Notes: a model not told the origin generated them from the sequence alone. Positions 17,949 to 27,405 are shown, counted from the stretch's first letter. The stretch: DNA of 64,000 bases from an uncultured Flavobacteriaceae bacterium (GCA_905181615.1 CAJIYH010000003.1:186001-250000); one strand, 5' to 3'. Numbers and translations: made by a program.

Positions 17949-19630
17949 AAGCACCTAACATAATCGAAGTAACCGACTTTTCGCTTTCAATAAGTGAAAA
18001 ATCTATTTTAAAAAACATCTCATTTGAGATTGCTTCAAATCAAATTGTAGCTATGGTAGGTGAGTCAGGAAGTGGAAAGTCCTTGACAGCACTATCCCTT
18101 TTAGGGCTATTGCCCAAAGAAAAAACCACTATAGATTCAGGGTCTATCAGATTTGGAGATACAGCCTTATTGGACTTAGATGAAAATGAATGGCAGCTGC
18201 TTCGAGGAAATAAAATAAGTATGGTTTTTCAAGAACCACAATCATCCTTAAACCCGAGCATGCGATGTGGTATCCAAGTGGACGAAATTATACAACAACA
18301 TTTTAAAAATACTTTTTCAAGTTCAGAGCGCAAAACAAAAGTTTTGGAGGCCTTTGACCGCGTTAAACTCCCAGATCCTAAACGAATATATAATGCATAT
18401 CCACATGAAATAAGTGGAGGCCAAAAACAACGGGTAATGATTGCTATGGCACTAATGAACAAACCTGCATTATTAATTGCCGATGAACCTACAACAGCAC
18501 TTGATGTTCAAGTTCAAAAAGAAATAATAGACCTCCTAAAAGAATTACAAAAGCAGTATCAAATGAGTGTATTATTTATTTCGCATGACCTGTCCTTGGT
18601 TTCTCAACTAGCAGATAAAATAATTGTTCTTTATCAGGGGGAAGTAGTCGAAATTGGAACGCCAAAAGAAATTTTTACTAATCCAAAAAAACAATATACC
18701 AAAGCATTAATTCAAGCACGTCCAAAGCCAAATCAGCGTTTAAAAAAATTACCTACTATTGAGGACTACGATCTTAATTCATCAGAGGGCGCTTTAGTTG
18801 ACCCCAGAGAAAGAAGTATTCGTTTAGAAAAAATATACGCACAAAAGCCTTTGCTATCCGTTCGGAATTTGACCAAAACGTACTCTACTTCTAAAGGTAT
18901 CTTTGGAAAGAGCGAAAAGTTAACCGCTGTTGCTGATCTATCTTTTGATTTATATCCAGGCGAAACCCTCGGTTTAGTTGGAGCTTCGGGGTGTGGGAAA
19001 TCTACATTGGGAAGACTTATTGTCTACTTAGACAAACCTACATCAGGTCAAATTGAATACAATGGAGAATCATTAGAAAGTTTAAATTCAAAACAAATAC
19101 AGGCTTTAAGGACCGATGTGCAATTTATTTTTCAAGATCCATATGCAGCCTTACATCCTCAAAAAAGAATTGGAAAGGCTATCCTAGAGCCACTTCAAGC
19201 TCACAAACTTTTACCACAAACGGAGCAAAAAAAAAGAGTGATTTTTTTGCTAAAACAAGTTGGTCTTGAACCCTTTTTCTATGAAAGATATCCACATGAA
19301 TTGTCTGGAGGGCAAAGACAACGGGTTGTTATTGCAAGGGCCCTTGCGGTAGAACCTAAAATTTTGATTTGCGATGAATCGGTTGCTGCACTCGATATTT
19401 CTGTTCAAGCTCAGGTTCTTAATTTATTAAATGATCTGCAAGAAAAATTTAACCTCTCATATCTCTTTATCTCCCACGATTTGTCTGTAGTACAATTCAT
19501 TTCCGATAAAATAATGGTCATGGACCATGGAATGTTAGTAGAATATAAAGAGGCAGATGAACTATACAGAAATCCTGAGCAGGATGCTACAAAAAACCTA
19601 ATCGCTGCCATTCCTAAAATTTGTTTCTAA
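17936..19630 (+). CDS. ABC transporter ATP-binding protein with two fused ATPase domains (oligopeptide type)
   Basis: 564 residues, YejF-like. Domain 1: Walker A GESGSGKSLTALSLLG, signature SGGQKQRVMIAMAL, Walker B LLIADEPTTALD. Domain 2 starts near residue 300: Walker A GASGCGKSTLGRL, signature LSGGQRQRVVIARAL, Walker B ILICDESVAALD. Both have the D-loop and the switch histidine in FISHDLS. The short post-domain segments (YTKALIQARPKPNQR) are typical of the DppD/DppF group. No permease or binding-protein gene is nearby, so its partners must lie elsewhere. Cytoplasmic face of the membrane; likely powers peptide or nickel uptake. Confidence 0.9.
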   Translation: MAKIKAPNIIEVTDFSLSISEKSILKNISFEIASNQIVAMVGESGSGKSLTALSLLGLLPKEKTTIDSGSIRFGDTALLDLDENEWQLLRGNKISMVFQEPQSSLNPSMRCGIQVDEIIQQHFKNTFSSSERKTKVLEAFDRVKLPDPKRIYNAYPHEISGGQKQRVMIAMALMNKPALLIADEPTTALDVQVQKEIIDLLKELQKQYQMSVLFISHDLSLVSQLADKIIVLYQGEVVEIGTPKEIFTNPKKQYTKALIQARPKPNQRLKKLPTIEDYDLNSSEGALVDPRERSIRLEKIYAQKPLLSVRNLTKTYSTSKGIFGKSEKLTAVADLSFDLYPGETLGLVGASGCGKSTLGRLIVYLDKPTSGQIEYNGESLESLNSKQIQALRTDVQFIFQDPYAALHPQKRIGKAILEPLQAHKLLPQTEQKKRVIFLLKQVGLEPFFYERYPHELSGGQRQRVVIARALAVEPKILICDESVAALDISVQAQVLNLLNDLQEKFNLSYLFISHDLSVVQFISDKIMVMDHGMLVEYKEADELYRNPEQDATKNLIAAIPKICF

Positions 19631-19631
19631 A

Positions 19632-20669
19632 CTAGGGTGCAGGGTTTGGGATCTGACTATGCACCGCCTCAATTTCTTTCAATAATTCTTTGGAAAGTGA
19701 AAGTTCTATACTTCCAATGTTTTCTTGAAGTTGATCTAGATTAGTAGCTCCTATAATATTTGAAGTTAAAAATGGTTGTTGATTTACGAAAGCTAATGCC
19801 ATTTGGGTTAGGCTTATTCCATGATTTTGTGCAATTTGATAGTAGCGTTCGGTAGCTTCAATAGATTGATCGCTGTTGTAGCGAGCCATATTAGGAAATA
19901 CTGTTAGTCGAGCTTTATCAAGATTATGACCTCCTCTGTATTTTCCTGTTAAGCGTCCAAAACCTAAGGGAGAATAGGCGAGTAAACCTACGTTCTCTCT
20001 GAGACAAATTTCTGAGTTTCCGATTTCAAAAACACGAGTAAGAAGTGAATATGGATTTTGAATAGTAATGGTTTTAGGTAAGCCTTTTTTAGAGAGTTCT
20101 AAGTAGCGCATTAAGCCCCATGGTGCTTCGTTTGAAATCCCAATTTTTCTAATTTTACCCGCTTTTATTAATTCATCTAAAGTCTCAAGTGCTTCTTCAA
20201 AATTCTCAACCCATGGGTCTTTTGGGTTATGAAAATAACCTCTTTGTCCAAAAAAATTAGTCATTCTTTCTGGCCAGTGTAGTTGGTATAAATCAACATA
20301 ATCTGTTTGTAATCGCTTTAAAGAATTATCTAAAGCCTCCGTGATGTTTTTTTTGTTGAAGCTAATGTTGTCGCGGATATGAGCTGTATAAGCTCCAGGC
20401 CCAGCTGCTTTAGTAGCTAAAATAATCTTAGATCTATTTCCTGTTTTATGGAACCAATTTCCCATAATTCGTTCCGTTTCTCCTTGTGTTTTTGGGTTTG
20501 CAGGGACTGGATATAATTCTGCGGTGTCAAAAAAATTAACTCCCTTTTCTAGAGCTAAATCCATCTGATCAAAGCCTTCTGATTCTGTATTTTGGTTACC
20601 AAAAGTCATAGTGCCCAGACAAATTTTACTGACCTTAATATCAGTACCCGCTAATGTTGTGTATTTCAT
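19632..20669 (-). CDS. Aldo/keto reductase (Tas-like)
   Basis: 345 residues, NADPH-dependent aldo/keto reductase TIM barrel. The catalytic tetrad is visible: Asp and Tyr in NFFDTAELYPVP, Lys in IILATKAAG, His in LYQLHWPERM. The NADPH-binding C-terminal stretch NIIGATNLDQLQENI is present. Length and the PVPANPKTQGETERIMGNW insert match the Tas/YghZ-like group. Substrate not deducible. It follows the OmpA-like gene by 2 bases, so it is the third gene of xthA-ompA-AKR. Confidence 0.9.
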   Translation of the reverse strand: MKYTTLAGTDIKVSKICLGTMTFGNQNTESEGFDQMDLALEKGVNFFDTAELYPVPANPKTQGETERIMGNWFHKTGNRSKIILATKAAGPGAYTAHIRDNISFNKKNITEALDNSLKRLQTDYVDLYQLHWPERMTNFFGQRGYFHNPKDPWVENFEEALETLDELIKAGKIRKIGISNEAPWGLMRYLELSKKGLPKTITIQNPYSLLTRVFEIGNSEICLRENVGLLAYSPLGFGRLTGKYRGGHNLDKARLTVFPNMARYNSDQSIEATERYYQIAQNHGISLTQMALAFVNQQPFLTSNIIGATNLDQLQENIGSIELSLSKELLKEIEAVHSQIPNPAP

Positions 20670-20671
20670 AT

Positions 20672-21610
20672 TTAGTCTAAGTCTTGAAGAAGCTTTCCTA
20701 TTTCATCCAGTTTTGGAGCTAGAATAACTTCTATACGTCTATTTTTTGATTTGTTCGTTGCAGATGAATTTGGAACTAAAGGGCTAAACTCCCCTTTTCC
20801 TGCTGCTGTAATATTATCGGGCAATACCCTTTTGTTTTTTAATAAAAGATCAACAATAGCAGTTGCTCTTTTGACAGAAAGATCCCAGTTCCCAGATAAT
20901 TTTGAGTCGCCTAAATAAGGTTCATTATCAGTGTGACCTTCTATTAAAATTGCAATGTCTTTATTTTGCTCTAAGACGATTCCAAGTTGCTTGATTGCTT
21001 TTTTCCCTTCAGATCCTACTGCCCAACTTCCTGATTTGAAAAGCAATTTATTTTCCATTGACACGTATACTTTTCCATTGCGTTGCTCTACCGTTAAACC
21101 TTTACCGTCGAAACTTAAAAGAGCTTTGCTTAACGAAGATTTTAATTCTGAAAGGAGCGCTTCTTTGTTTTCAATAATTCGTTCCAATTCATCTACACGT
21201 GCTATCCTAGAGGAAAGCTCGTTTTGAAGAGAATCTAAATCAGCACGTTCATCTAAAAGTTCCGACTCTTTTTGTTGAATTTCATCCAATAAGCCTCTGT
21301 TTTCTTCTATACTCTCTTGCAAAGCAGCATTACTATTTTGCTCTAATGCAGCATAAGAAGCTTGAAGTATTTCAAGATTTTTACCATTTAAATCTGACTT
21401 CAATTCAAGTTGTTCAAATTGGGTCATTAAATCACCATAATGATATCGTAGCGAATCGAAACGTATCGTATGAGCGGTATTTTCTTTTTCTAAAGCAGCA
21501 TAATCTATTTTAAGCTGTGCATAGTTTCCTTCAATTTCTCCAAACATTTTGGAAGAAACACAGCTAGCTAAACAAACCGTTGTTAGAGTTAGTAATAGAA
21601 TCTTTCTCAT
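20672..21610 (-). CDS. OmpA family lipoprotein with coiled coil
   Basis: I chose the ATG at 21610 (312 residues), which gives a clean lipoprotein signal ending at Cys17 (TVCLASCVSSK). An upstream in-frame ATG at 21631 would add 7 residues and overlap xthA. Residues ~30-165 are heptad-rich coiled coil. The C-terminal ~120 residues are an OmpA peptidoglycan-binding domain: VSMENKLLFKSGSWAVGSEG, GHTDNEPYL, and NRRIEVILAPK with the diaminopimelate-contacting Asp/Arg pattern. Likely tethers the outer membrane to the cell wall. Confidence 0.9.
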   Translation of the reverse strand: MRKILLLTLTTVCLASCVSSKMFGEIEGNYAQLKIDYAALEKENTAHTIRFDSLRYHYGDLMTQFEQLELKSDLNGKNLEILQASYAALEQNSNAALQESIEENRGLLDEIQQKESELLDERADLDSLQNELSSRIARVDELERIIENKEALLSELKSSLSKALLSFDGKGLTVEQRNGKVYVSMENKLLFKSGSWAVGSEGKKAIKQLGIVLEQNKDIAILIEGHTDNEPYLGDSKLSGNWDLSVKRATAIVDLLLKNKRVLPDNITAAGKGEFSPLVPNSSATNKSKNRRIEVILAPKLDEIGKLLQDLD

Positions 21611-21620
21611 GGTGTTATTT

Positions 21621-22391
21621 TTAAATTTCATTTAAATCTAATTCAACTGCAACGGGACAATGGTCAGAATGATGTGCTTCTGACAAGATGTAAGCCCGAG
21701 TTATTTTGTTTTGTAATGGAGCACTAACCAGTGCATAATCTAGTCGCCAACCTTTGTTGTTTGCACGAGAATTTGCACGATAACTCCACCAGCTGTATTG
21801 ATGAGGTTCTTGGTTTAATTCGCGAAAAGAGTCAACAAATCCTTGATTAACTAATTGATCCATCCATGCCCGTTCTTCGGGTAAAAATCCAGAGACATTT
21901 TTGTTTCTAACTGGATCGTGAATATCAATCGCTTTATGACAAATATTGTAATCTCCACATACGACTAAGTTTGGAATTTGCTTTTGTAAATCTGCTAAAT
22001 AGGCTCTAAACTGATCCATAAATTCAAACTTGTACTCTAATCGGGCTGGATTAGTTCCTGAGGGTAGATACATACTAATTACTGAGCAGTCATCGAAATC
22101 GGCGCGGATTATACGCCCCTCAAAATCCATTTGTTCTATTCCTGTTCCAAACTCGATATGATTTGGCTTTTGCTTACAGATAAGAGCAACTCCACTGTAT
22201 CCTTTTTTTTGAGCAGAAAACCAGTAATGATGGTATCCTAGTTTTTCGATTGCTTCAACATCTACTTGCTTTTTTTGAGCTTTGGTTTCTTGAAGGCAAA
22301 GCACATCGGGTTGAGATGATGATAACCAGCCTATAAAATCTTTTTTAAAAGCTGCCCGAATGCCGTTAACGTTGTAAGAAATGATTTTCAT
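21621..22391 (-). CDS. xthA: Exodeoxyribonuclease III
   Basis: 256 residues, the normal length. Motifs of the AP endonuclease/EEP fold: MKIISYNVNGIRAAF, catalytic LCLQETKAQ (Glu35), GVALICK, VVCGDYNICHKAIDIHDP (Asp/Asn pair) and C-terminal SEAHHSDHCPVAVEL with the catalytic histidine. Repairs abasic sites and degrades 3' ends of DNA. First gene of a three-gene minus-strand run. Confidence 0.95.
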   Translation of the reverse strand: MKIISYNVNGIRAAFKKDFIGWLSSSQPDVLCLQETKAQKKQVDVEAIEKLGYHHYWFSAQKKGYSGVALICKQKPNHIEFGTGIEQMDFEGRIIRADFDDCSVISMYLPSGTNPARLEYKFEFMDQFRAYLADLQKQIPNLVVCGDYNICHKAIDIHDPVRNKNVSGFLPEERAWMDQLVNQGFVDSFRELNQEPHQYSWWSYRANSRANNKGWRLDYALVSAPLQNKITRAYILSEAHHSDHCPVAVELDLNEI

Positions 22392-22420
22392 TAGGATACT
22401 AAATTAATGATATACTTTTA

Positions 22421-22428
22421 TATATTTG
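22421..22428 (+). promoter_or_regulatory. Putative minus-7 promoter element
   Basis: TATATTTG, an exact TAnnTTTG match, 27 bases before the ATG of the short barrel-like gene at 22455. No clear TTG at minus 33. Confidence 0.35.
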
Positions 22429-22454
22429 AATTCCAAACCAAATCTTTTTTATTT

Positions 22455-22724
22455 ATGAAAATCAAAACTACTCGCATAAATTTAATCTCCATTTTTCTTC
22501 TACTTTTATTTATTTTTAAAGGATATTCTCAAGAAGTTGAAGAAAAAATCTACCACCATGAGATCCGAGTAGACCTCTTTCAGCTTATAGTTTTAACAGG
22601 AATTGAATTAACCTATGAGCATTTTATTGATCCACAATCAAGTTGGGGAGTAACCGCTTTCTTTAATTTTGATAAAGGTAAAGGCTACCCTCGGATCAAT
22701 TTTGCTATTGGAAAACGGTTTTAA
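22455..22724 (+). CDS. Short secreted protein, possibly a truncated outer-membrane barrel
   Basis: 89 residues from the ATG at 22455. A frame open from 22407 would add 16 residues in front of the signal peptide, so the later start is preferred. Signal peptide: basic start MKIKTTR, hydrophobic core ISIFLLLLFIFKG, then YSQE. The mature part has alternating hydrophobic residues (EIRVDLFQLIVLTGIELTYEHFI and SSWGVTAFFNF) that resemble the first strands of a DUF3575-like barrel. It then stops and overlaps the convergent glyS end by 4 bases. Complete members would be about twice as long. Either a truncated relic or a true small protein. Confidence 0.55.
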   Translation: MKIKTTRINLISIFLLLLFIFKGYSQEVEEKIYHHEIRVDLFQLIVLTGIELTYEHFIDPQSSWGVTAFFNFDKGKGYPRINFAIGKRF

Positions 22725-24250
22725 ATATTCTTCAACCAGTTTTTAATATCCAATTTCTCGTTCAGAATTCCACCAACAGCATCGAGAGCAATTCGTTCTT
22801 GTTTCATGCTATCACGATCTCTAATGGTTACGGTTCGATCTTCTAGGGTCTGGTGATCAATGGTAATACAATACGGAGTTCCTAATGCGTCTTGACGGCG
22901 GTAACGTCTTCCAACTGCATCCTTTTCATCGTAAGCGACTGCATGGTTCCATTTCAAATCATCCATTAATTGTTTTGCTAATTCAGGAAGCCCATCTTTT
23001 TTAACCAACGGGAGGATTGCTACTTTGGTTGGTGCAAGGATTGCTGGTAGTTTAAGGAGGGTTCTTGTACTTCCATCTTCAAGAGTTTCTTCGCGGAGTG
23101 CCCAAGAAAATACTGCTAAAAACATACGATCTAGTCCGACTGAAGTTTCTACTACATAAGGAACATAATTTTCGTTGAGTTCTGGATCAAAATACTGAAG
23201 TTTTTTTCCGGAAAACTCTTCATGACTCTTAAGATCAAAATCTGTCCTCGAGTGAATTCCTTCTAATTCTTTGAATCCAAAAGGAAATTTAAATTCAATA
23301 TCTGCTGCTGCATCTGCATAATGCGCTAATTTTTCGTGGTCATGAAAACGGTAATTTTCTGCTCCCATACCTAATGAAAGGTGCCAGTTAAGTCGAGTTT
23401 GTTTCCATTGATCATACCATTCTTTTTGAGTTCCTGGAGGAATGAAAAATTGCATTTCCATTTGCTCAAATTCTCGCATTCGGAAGATGAATTGACGGGC
23501 GACTATTTCGTTTCTAAACGCTTTTCCTGTTTGAGCAATCCCAAAAGGAATTTTCATACGTCCTGTTTTTTGAACATTCAAAAAGTTAACAAAAATACCT
23601 TGTGCGGTTTCTGGACGCAAGTATAGATCCATAGCAGACTCTGCAGAAGCTCCTAATTTTGTTCCGAACATGAGGTTAAATTGCTTTACATCAGTCCAAT
23701 TTCTAGATCCAGATTCTGGACAAGCTATTTCAAGTTCTTCAATAAGGTTTCTTACATCTACCAGATCTTCTTTTTCGAGCGATTGACCAAGTCGTTTTAG
23801 AATTGTGTTTATTTTTTCTTGATACCCAACTACGCGAGGGTTTGTTGTTTTAAATTCTTCTGGATTAAAAGCTTCTCCAAAACGCTTTGCTGCCTTGGTG
23901 ATTTCTTTATCCATTTTGTTTTCAATCTTAGCGCAATAGTCTTCGACCAATACATCTGCTCTATATCTTTTTTTGGAATCTTTATTATCTATCAACGGAT
24001 CGTTGAATGCGTCTACATGCCCAGAAGCCTTCCAAGTGGTTGGGTGCATGAAAATAGAAGCGTCTATTCCTACAATGTTACTGTGAAGCTGTACCATGGA
24101 TTTCCACCAATAATCTCGGATGTTCTTTTTTAGAGCAACACCGTTTTGAGCATAGTCGTATACAGCGCTTAGGCCATCGTATATTTCACTAGAAGGGAAT
24201 ACAAATCCGTATTCTTTTGCGTGTGAAATGAATTTTTTTAAATCTGTCAT
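22721..24250 (-). CDS. glyS: Glycine--tRNA ligase (single-subunit, class II)
   Basis: 509 residues, the homodimeric eukaryote/archaea-like type, common in Bacteroidota. Starts LKKFISHAKEYGFVFPSSEIYDGLSAVYDYAQNG. Class II motifs: motif 2 around GIAQTGKAFRNEIVARQFIFRMREFEQMEMQFF, motif 3 around VETSVGLDRMFLAVF. The anticodon-binding domain starts near LAPTKVAILPLVKKDG and the C-terminus includes RYRRQDALGTPYCITID. Charges tRNA-Gly. Its stop shares TTAA with the convergent small gene. Confidence 0.97.
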   Translation of the reverse strand: MTDLKKFISHAKEYGFVFPSSEIYDGLSAVYDYAQNGVALKKNIRDYWWKSMVQLHSNIVGIDASIFMHPTTWKASGHVDAFNDPLIDNKDSKKRYRADVLVEDYCAKIENKMDKEITKAAKRFGEAFNPEEFKTTNPRVVGYQEKINTILKRLGQSLEKEDLVDVRNLIEELEIACPESGSRNWTDVKQFNLMFGTKLGASAESAMDLYLRPETAQGIFVNFLNVQKTGRMKIPFGIAQTGKAFRNEIVARQFIFRMREFEQMEMQFFIPPGTQKEWYDQWKQTRLNWHLSLGMGAENYRFHDHEKLAHYADAAADIEFKFPFGFKELEGIHSRTDFDLKSHEEFSGKKLQYFDPELNENYVPYVVETSVGLDRMFLAVFSWALREETLEDGSTRTLLKLPAILAPTKVAILPLVKKDGLPELAKQLMDDLKWNHAVAYDEKDAVGRRYRRQDALGTPYCITIDHQTLEDRTVTIRDRDSMKQERIALDAVGGILNEKLDIKNWLKNI

Positions 24251-24254
24251 GGAA

Positions 24255-24262
24255 CAAAAATA
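24255..24262 (-). promoter_or_regulatory. Putative minus-7 element of glyS
   Basis: On the minus strand TATTTTTG matches TAnnTTTG only 4 bases before the glyS ATG. A TTG lies about 25 bases further upstream, somewhat outside the usual 17-23 spacing. If used, glyS would have an almost leaderless mRNA. Confidence 0.3.
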
Positions 24263-24302
24263 ATCCTTTTTCGTATTTTACGTAGACCAAATCTTATTTT
24301 AC

Positions 24303-25000
24303 ATGAAAAACTTCGCAAAAGAATGTTTCGGCGACCTCATAAATCTGTTTTCCCCTACTATATGTCTGGGTTGTAAGTCGCCTTTGATATCCAATGAAAA
24401 AAGCATTTGTGTGCATTGTGAAATACAGCTTCCTTTTACTTATTTTCATTTAGACAAAAACAATGAAATGATCCAAAAACTCTCTGATGTCCTTAAAATT
24501 CATACAGTAACTTCTCTTTGTTACTTTTAAAAAGACAGCATCCTAGAGAGCCTTATTTATCACTTAAAATATGGCAGTCAACAAAAACTAGGAGAATATT
24601 TTGGGGAACTGATTATAGATTTGATAAAGTCTAAAGAACTGTTTAAAAATATTGAAGCGGTAATTCCCGTCCCTTTAAATTCTAAAAGAAAAAGAAAACG
24701 AGGATATAATCAAGTTACAGTTTTTGAAAAAAAATTGCTAATTATTTGGGAGTTCCCTTTGATGAGGGGTACCTTTTACAAACTCAAAACACCAAACAAT
24801 TAGCAAAAACATCTTCAAAGGATCGAAGTTTAATTTTGAAAAATGCCTTCCAAATAAAAACAAAAAACACAAGTCCCAAACATTGGCTTTTAGTCGATGA
24901 TGTTATTACAACAGGTGCTACACTAGAGGCTTGTGGAAGTCTTTTGCTTGAAAACCCAGAAAATAGGTTGAGCATTGCGACTTTTGGGTATAGGATTTGA
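24303..25000 (+). pseudogene. comF-like phosphoribosyltransferase, broken by a stop and a frameshift
   Basis: Read together, the frames give a full ComF/GntX-type protein of about 232 residues: zinc-finger cysteines in CLGCKSPL and CVHC; then LIYHLKYGSQQKLGEYFG; IPVPLNSKRKRKRGYNQV; and the PRPP-binding WLLVDDVITTGATLEACG. An in-frame TAA at 24528-24530 ends the first 75 codons, yet the frame behind it continues coherently. A second lesion is in the A8 run at 24727-24734: nine As would restore the frame into IANYLGVPFDEG. Members act in DNA uptake or nucleobase salvage. Two independent lesions point to a real pseudogene; the homopolymer lesion alone could be a sequencing error. Confidence 0.85.
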
Positions 25001-25037
25001 CTGATTAATCCGTTAATTTGCATTTAAAATAACTTTC

Positions 25038-26660
25038 ATGCAGAAACATTTTGTTTATATATTAGGAATCCTTCTTGCACTTTCTGTTTCCCAATGTGCC
25101 AAAAGGGGTATTCCAACTGGTGGAAGTAAAGACAGTATTCCTCCTGTTCTGATCAAAGCAAACCCTCCTTTAAACTCAACCATGTTTGATAGGGATAAAA
25201 TAACTTTAGAGTTTGATGAATATGTTAAACTTAAGGACATTACTAAACAACTTATAACGTCACCTCCTCTTGAGCCGAGTCAATATAAAATTTCACCCGA
25301 ATCGACAGTCAGTAAAAAAGTTGAAATTGAATTTCTAGATTCTCTAAAACCAAACATTACTTACACTTTTAATTTTGGCTCAGCAATCGAAGATTTTAAC
25401 GAAAATAATCCCCTTACTTTTTTTAGTTATACTTTTTCTACAGGCGCTGTAATTGACTCTCTTTATCTGGAAGGAACTGTAAAAGACGCTTATGAAAAAG
25501 AAACAGAACCTTTTATTTCTGTGCATTTATATCCCATAGATTCAACTTACAACGACTCTACAATCTTCACCAAGAAGCCCTTTTATGTTTCAAACACCCT
25601 TGATAGTGTTTATTTCAAATTGCAAAACATAAGTGCTGGTACTTATGAAATGATTGCAATAAAAGATGTGGCTGAAAATTACTTTTTTGATCAAAACATT
25701 GATAAAATTGGGTTTTTTGATAAGCCTGTTGAACTTCCAATAGACACCCTTAAATTCCCAGTATTATTCAAAGAGATTCCAAACTTTGATTGGTCAAGAC
25801 CAAATTATATAAACGACCATCATATTGTTTTCGGATATTATGGCGAAGTAACAGGAAAAGAAATAGAACTCGTTTCTGAAATGCCTGAAGATTTTAAATA
25901 TTTAATTACTAAACATACCCAAAAAGACAGTTTGGATTTTTGGTTTTCTGGAGTTAAAACCATTGACTCCCTCGTGTTCAATTTAAGTGGAAAAGATTCT
26001 ATTCAACAAAGAATAGTAAAACCCGCTCGTCCAAAACTAGACTCTTTGGAATTTAGTTTTTCGCATTCTGGAAGAATTGATTTCTTAGATACCCTTGCTC
26101 TAAAAGCTACACTTCCGATTGTCAAAATAAATCAGGAATTTATGGAAATTAGAGACGTTGATTCGCTTGAGATTCCTTTTACTTCCTCAATAAATGGAGA
26201 TAAAAATAAAATAGTCTTTGACTTCAAAAAAACACCTAATGACATCTATACTGTTAGAATATTACCAAATGCCGCAATAGATTTTTGGGGAGCTACAAAC
26301 GACACTTTAGTGACTACTTTAAAAACTAGAAAAATAGAAGATTACGGAATAATCATTTTAACTGTAGAAACAGAAAAGCCTTACGACTATTTTATTGAAT
26401 TGTTAAACTCTAAAGGACAGACCGTAAGGAAATTTTTAAAAAATGAAATTAATCGATATACTTTTGATTACTTAAATCCTGGGGTTTATGGCGTGCGTTT
26501 GGTTAAAGATAAAAACTTAAACAATAAGTGGGATACTGGTAATTATTTAAAAAAAATCCAGCCAGAAGAAGTCGTCTATATGGAAGGTGAAATATCACTT
26601 CGTGCCAATTGGGATCAGAATGAAACGTTTATTGTAAAAGAAACGAATCGCGATCGCTAA
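25038..26660 (+). CDS. Ig-like (SbsA-type) domain lipoprotein of Bacteroidota
   Basis: 540 residues. Signal peptide with Cys20 (LALSVSQCAKRG), probably a lipoprotein. The mature N-terminus CAKRGIPTGGSKDSIPPVLI is the signature of a widely conserved Bacteroidota protein whose first domain is a bacterial Ig-like (SbsA Ig) fold, here residues ~35-130 (FDEYVKLKD, ITYTFNFGSAIEDFNENNPL). The rest is beta-rich, ending in a carboxypeptidase-regulatory-like domain (GVYGVRLVKDKNLNNKWDTGNY). Function unknown. Its 3' end overlaps the convergent amidase gene by 32 bases. Confidence 0.82.
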   Translation: MQKHFVYILGILLALSVSQCAKRGIPTGGSKDSIPPVLIKANPPLNSTMFDRDKITLEFDEYVKLKDITKQLITSPPLEPSQYKISPESTVSKKVEIEFLDSLKPNITYTFNFGSAIEDFNENNPLTFFSYTFSTGAVIDSLYLEGTVKDAYEKETEPFISVHLYPIDSTYNDSTIFTKKPFYVSNTLDSVYFKLQNISAGTYEMIAIKDVAENYFFDQNIDKIGFFDKPVELPIDTLKFPVLFKEIPNFDWSRPNYINDHHIVFGYYGEVTGKEIELVSEMPEDFKYLITKHTQKDSLDFWFSGVKTIDSLVFNLSGKDSIQQRIVKPARPKLDSLEFSFSHSGRIDFLDTLALKATLPIVKINQEFMEIRDVDSLEIPFTSSINGDKNKIVFDFKKTPNDIYTVRILPNAAIDFWGATNDTLVTTLKTRKIEDYGIIILTVETEKPYDYFIELLNSKGQTVRKFLKNEINRYTFDYLNPGVYGVRLVKDKNLNNKWDTGNYLKKIQPEEVVYMEGEISLRANWDQNETFIVKETNRDR

Positions 26661-27405
26661 GAAAATTCAGTTGAGTTCTTATTATATCTTGATCTTTTTT
26701 GTTTAAAGTTGTTTCTGTAATTCCTTCTGTTTTTCCTGCCAAACCTTTTGTAGCTCCCAAACAATCATAGACCGCAGAGTGCCCAGGATATTGATTATTT
26801 TTAGCATCTTCTCCTACTCTATTTACGCCAACCGCATAACTCATATTCTCAATAGCTCTAGCTTGTAAAAGTGTATCCCAAGCATGAATCCTTGGAGCAG
26901 GCCAATTAGCAACATATACTAATAAATCGTAGTCTTTTGTATTTCTAGCCCAAACTGGAAATCGCAAATCATAACATACTCTTAAGCATACGTTCCAGCC
27001 TTTAAATTGAATTATCCCATCCAAATCACCTTCTTGATAAACCTGGTCTTCTCCTGCTAGCGTAAAAAGGTGTTTTTTATTATAATAATGAATTGAGCCG
27101 TCAGTATTTACCCAAACAAAACGATTATAAAATTTACCTTCTTCCTCAATAACTAAACTTCCTGCAACCGCAGAGTCTAATTTAATTGACCAGTTCTTCA
27201 TCCATTCAACTGTAGTTCCCAACATAGATTCGGCAACACGTTCTGGATTCATAGTAAAGCCTGAGCTGAACATTTCGGGTAAAAAAACAATATCCGCCTC
27301 TTTAGAAACGGCTTTTAAAAACGATTCTATATGCTCTCGATTTACTTTAGGTTGTTCCCATACTAGATTGGTTTGAATTAAAGCAACATTCAATTCATTT
27401 TTCAT
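26629..27405 (-). CDS. Carbon-nitrogen hydrolase (nitrilase fold), omega-amidase-like
   Basis: 258 residues from the ATG at 27405 (MKNELNVALIQTNLVWEQP, the family start). The frame opens 20 residues earlier at 27465, but that extension is not family-like. Catalytic triad: Glu44 in FLPEMFSSGF, Lys110 in HYYNKKHLFTL, Cys144 in CLRVCYDLRFPVW. Length and motifs fit the YafV/Nit2 type omega-amidase group, which removes ammonia from alpha-keto acid amides. Divergent from glpK and convergent with the Ig-like gene. Confidence 0.9.
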   Translation of the reverse strand: MKNELNVALIQTNLVWEQPKVNREHIESFLKAVSKEADIVFLPEMFSSGFTMNPERVAESMLGTTVEWMKNWSIKLDSAVAGSLVIEEEGKFYNRFVWVNTDGSIHYYNKKHLFTLAGEDQVYQEGDLDGIIQFKGWNVCLRVCYDLRFPVWARNTKDYDLLVYVANWPAPRIHAWDTLLQARAIENMSYAVGVNRVGEDAKNNQYPGHSAVYDCLGATKGLAGKTEGITETTLNKKDQDIIRTQLNFLSDRDSFLLQ

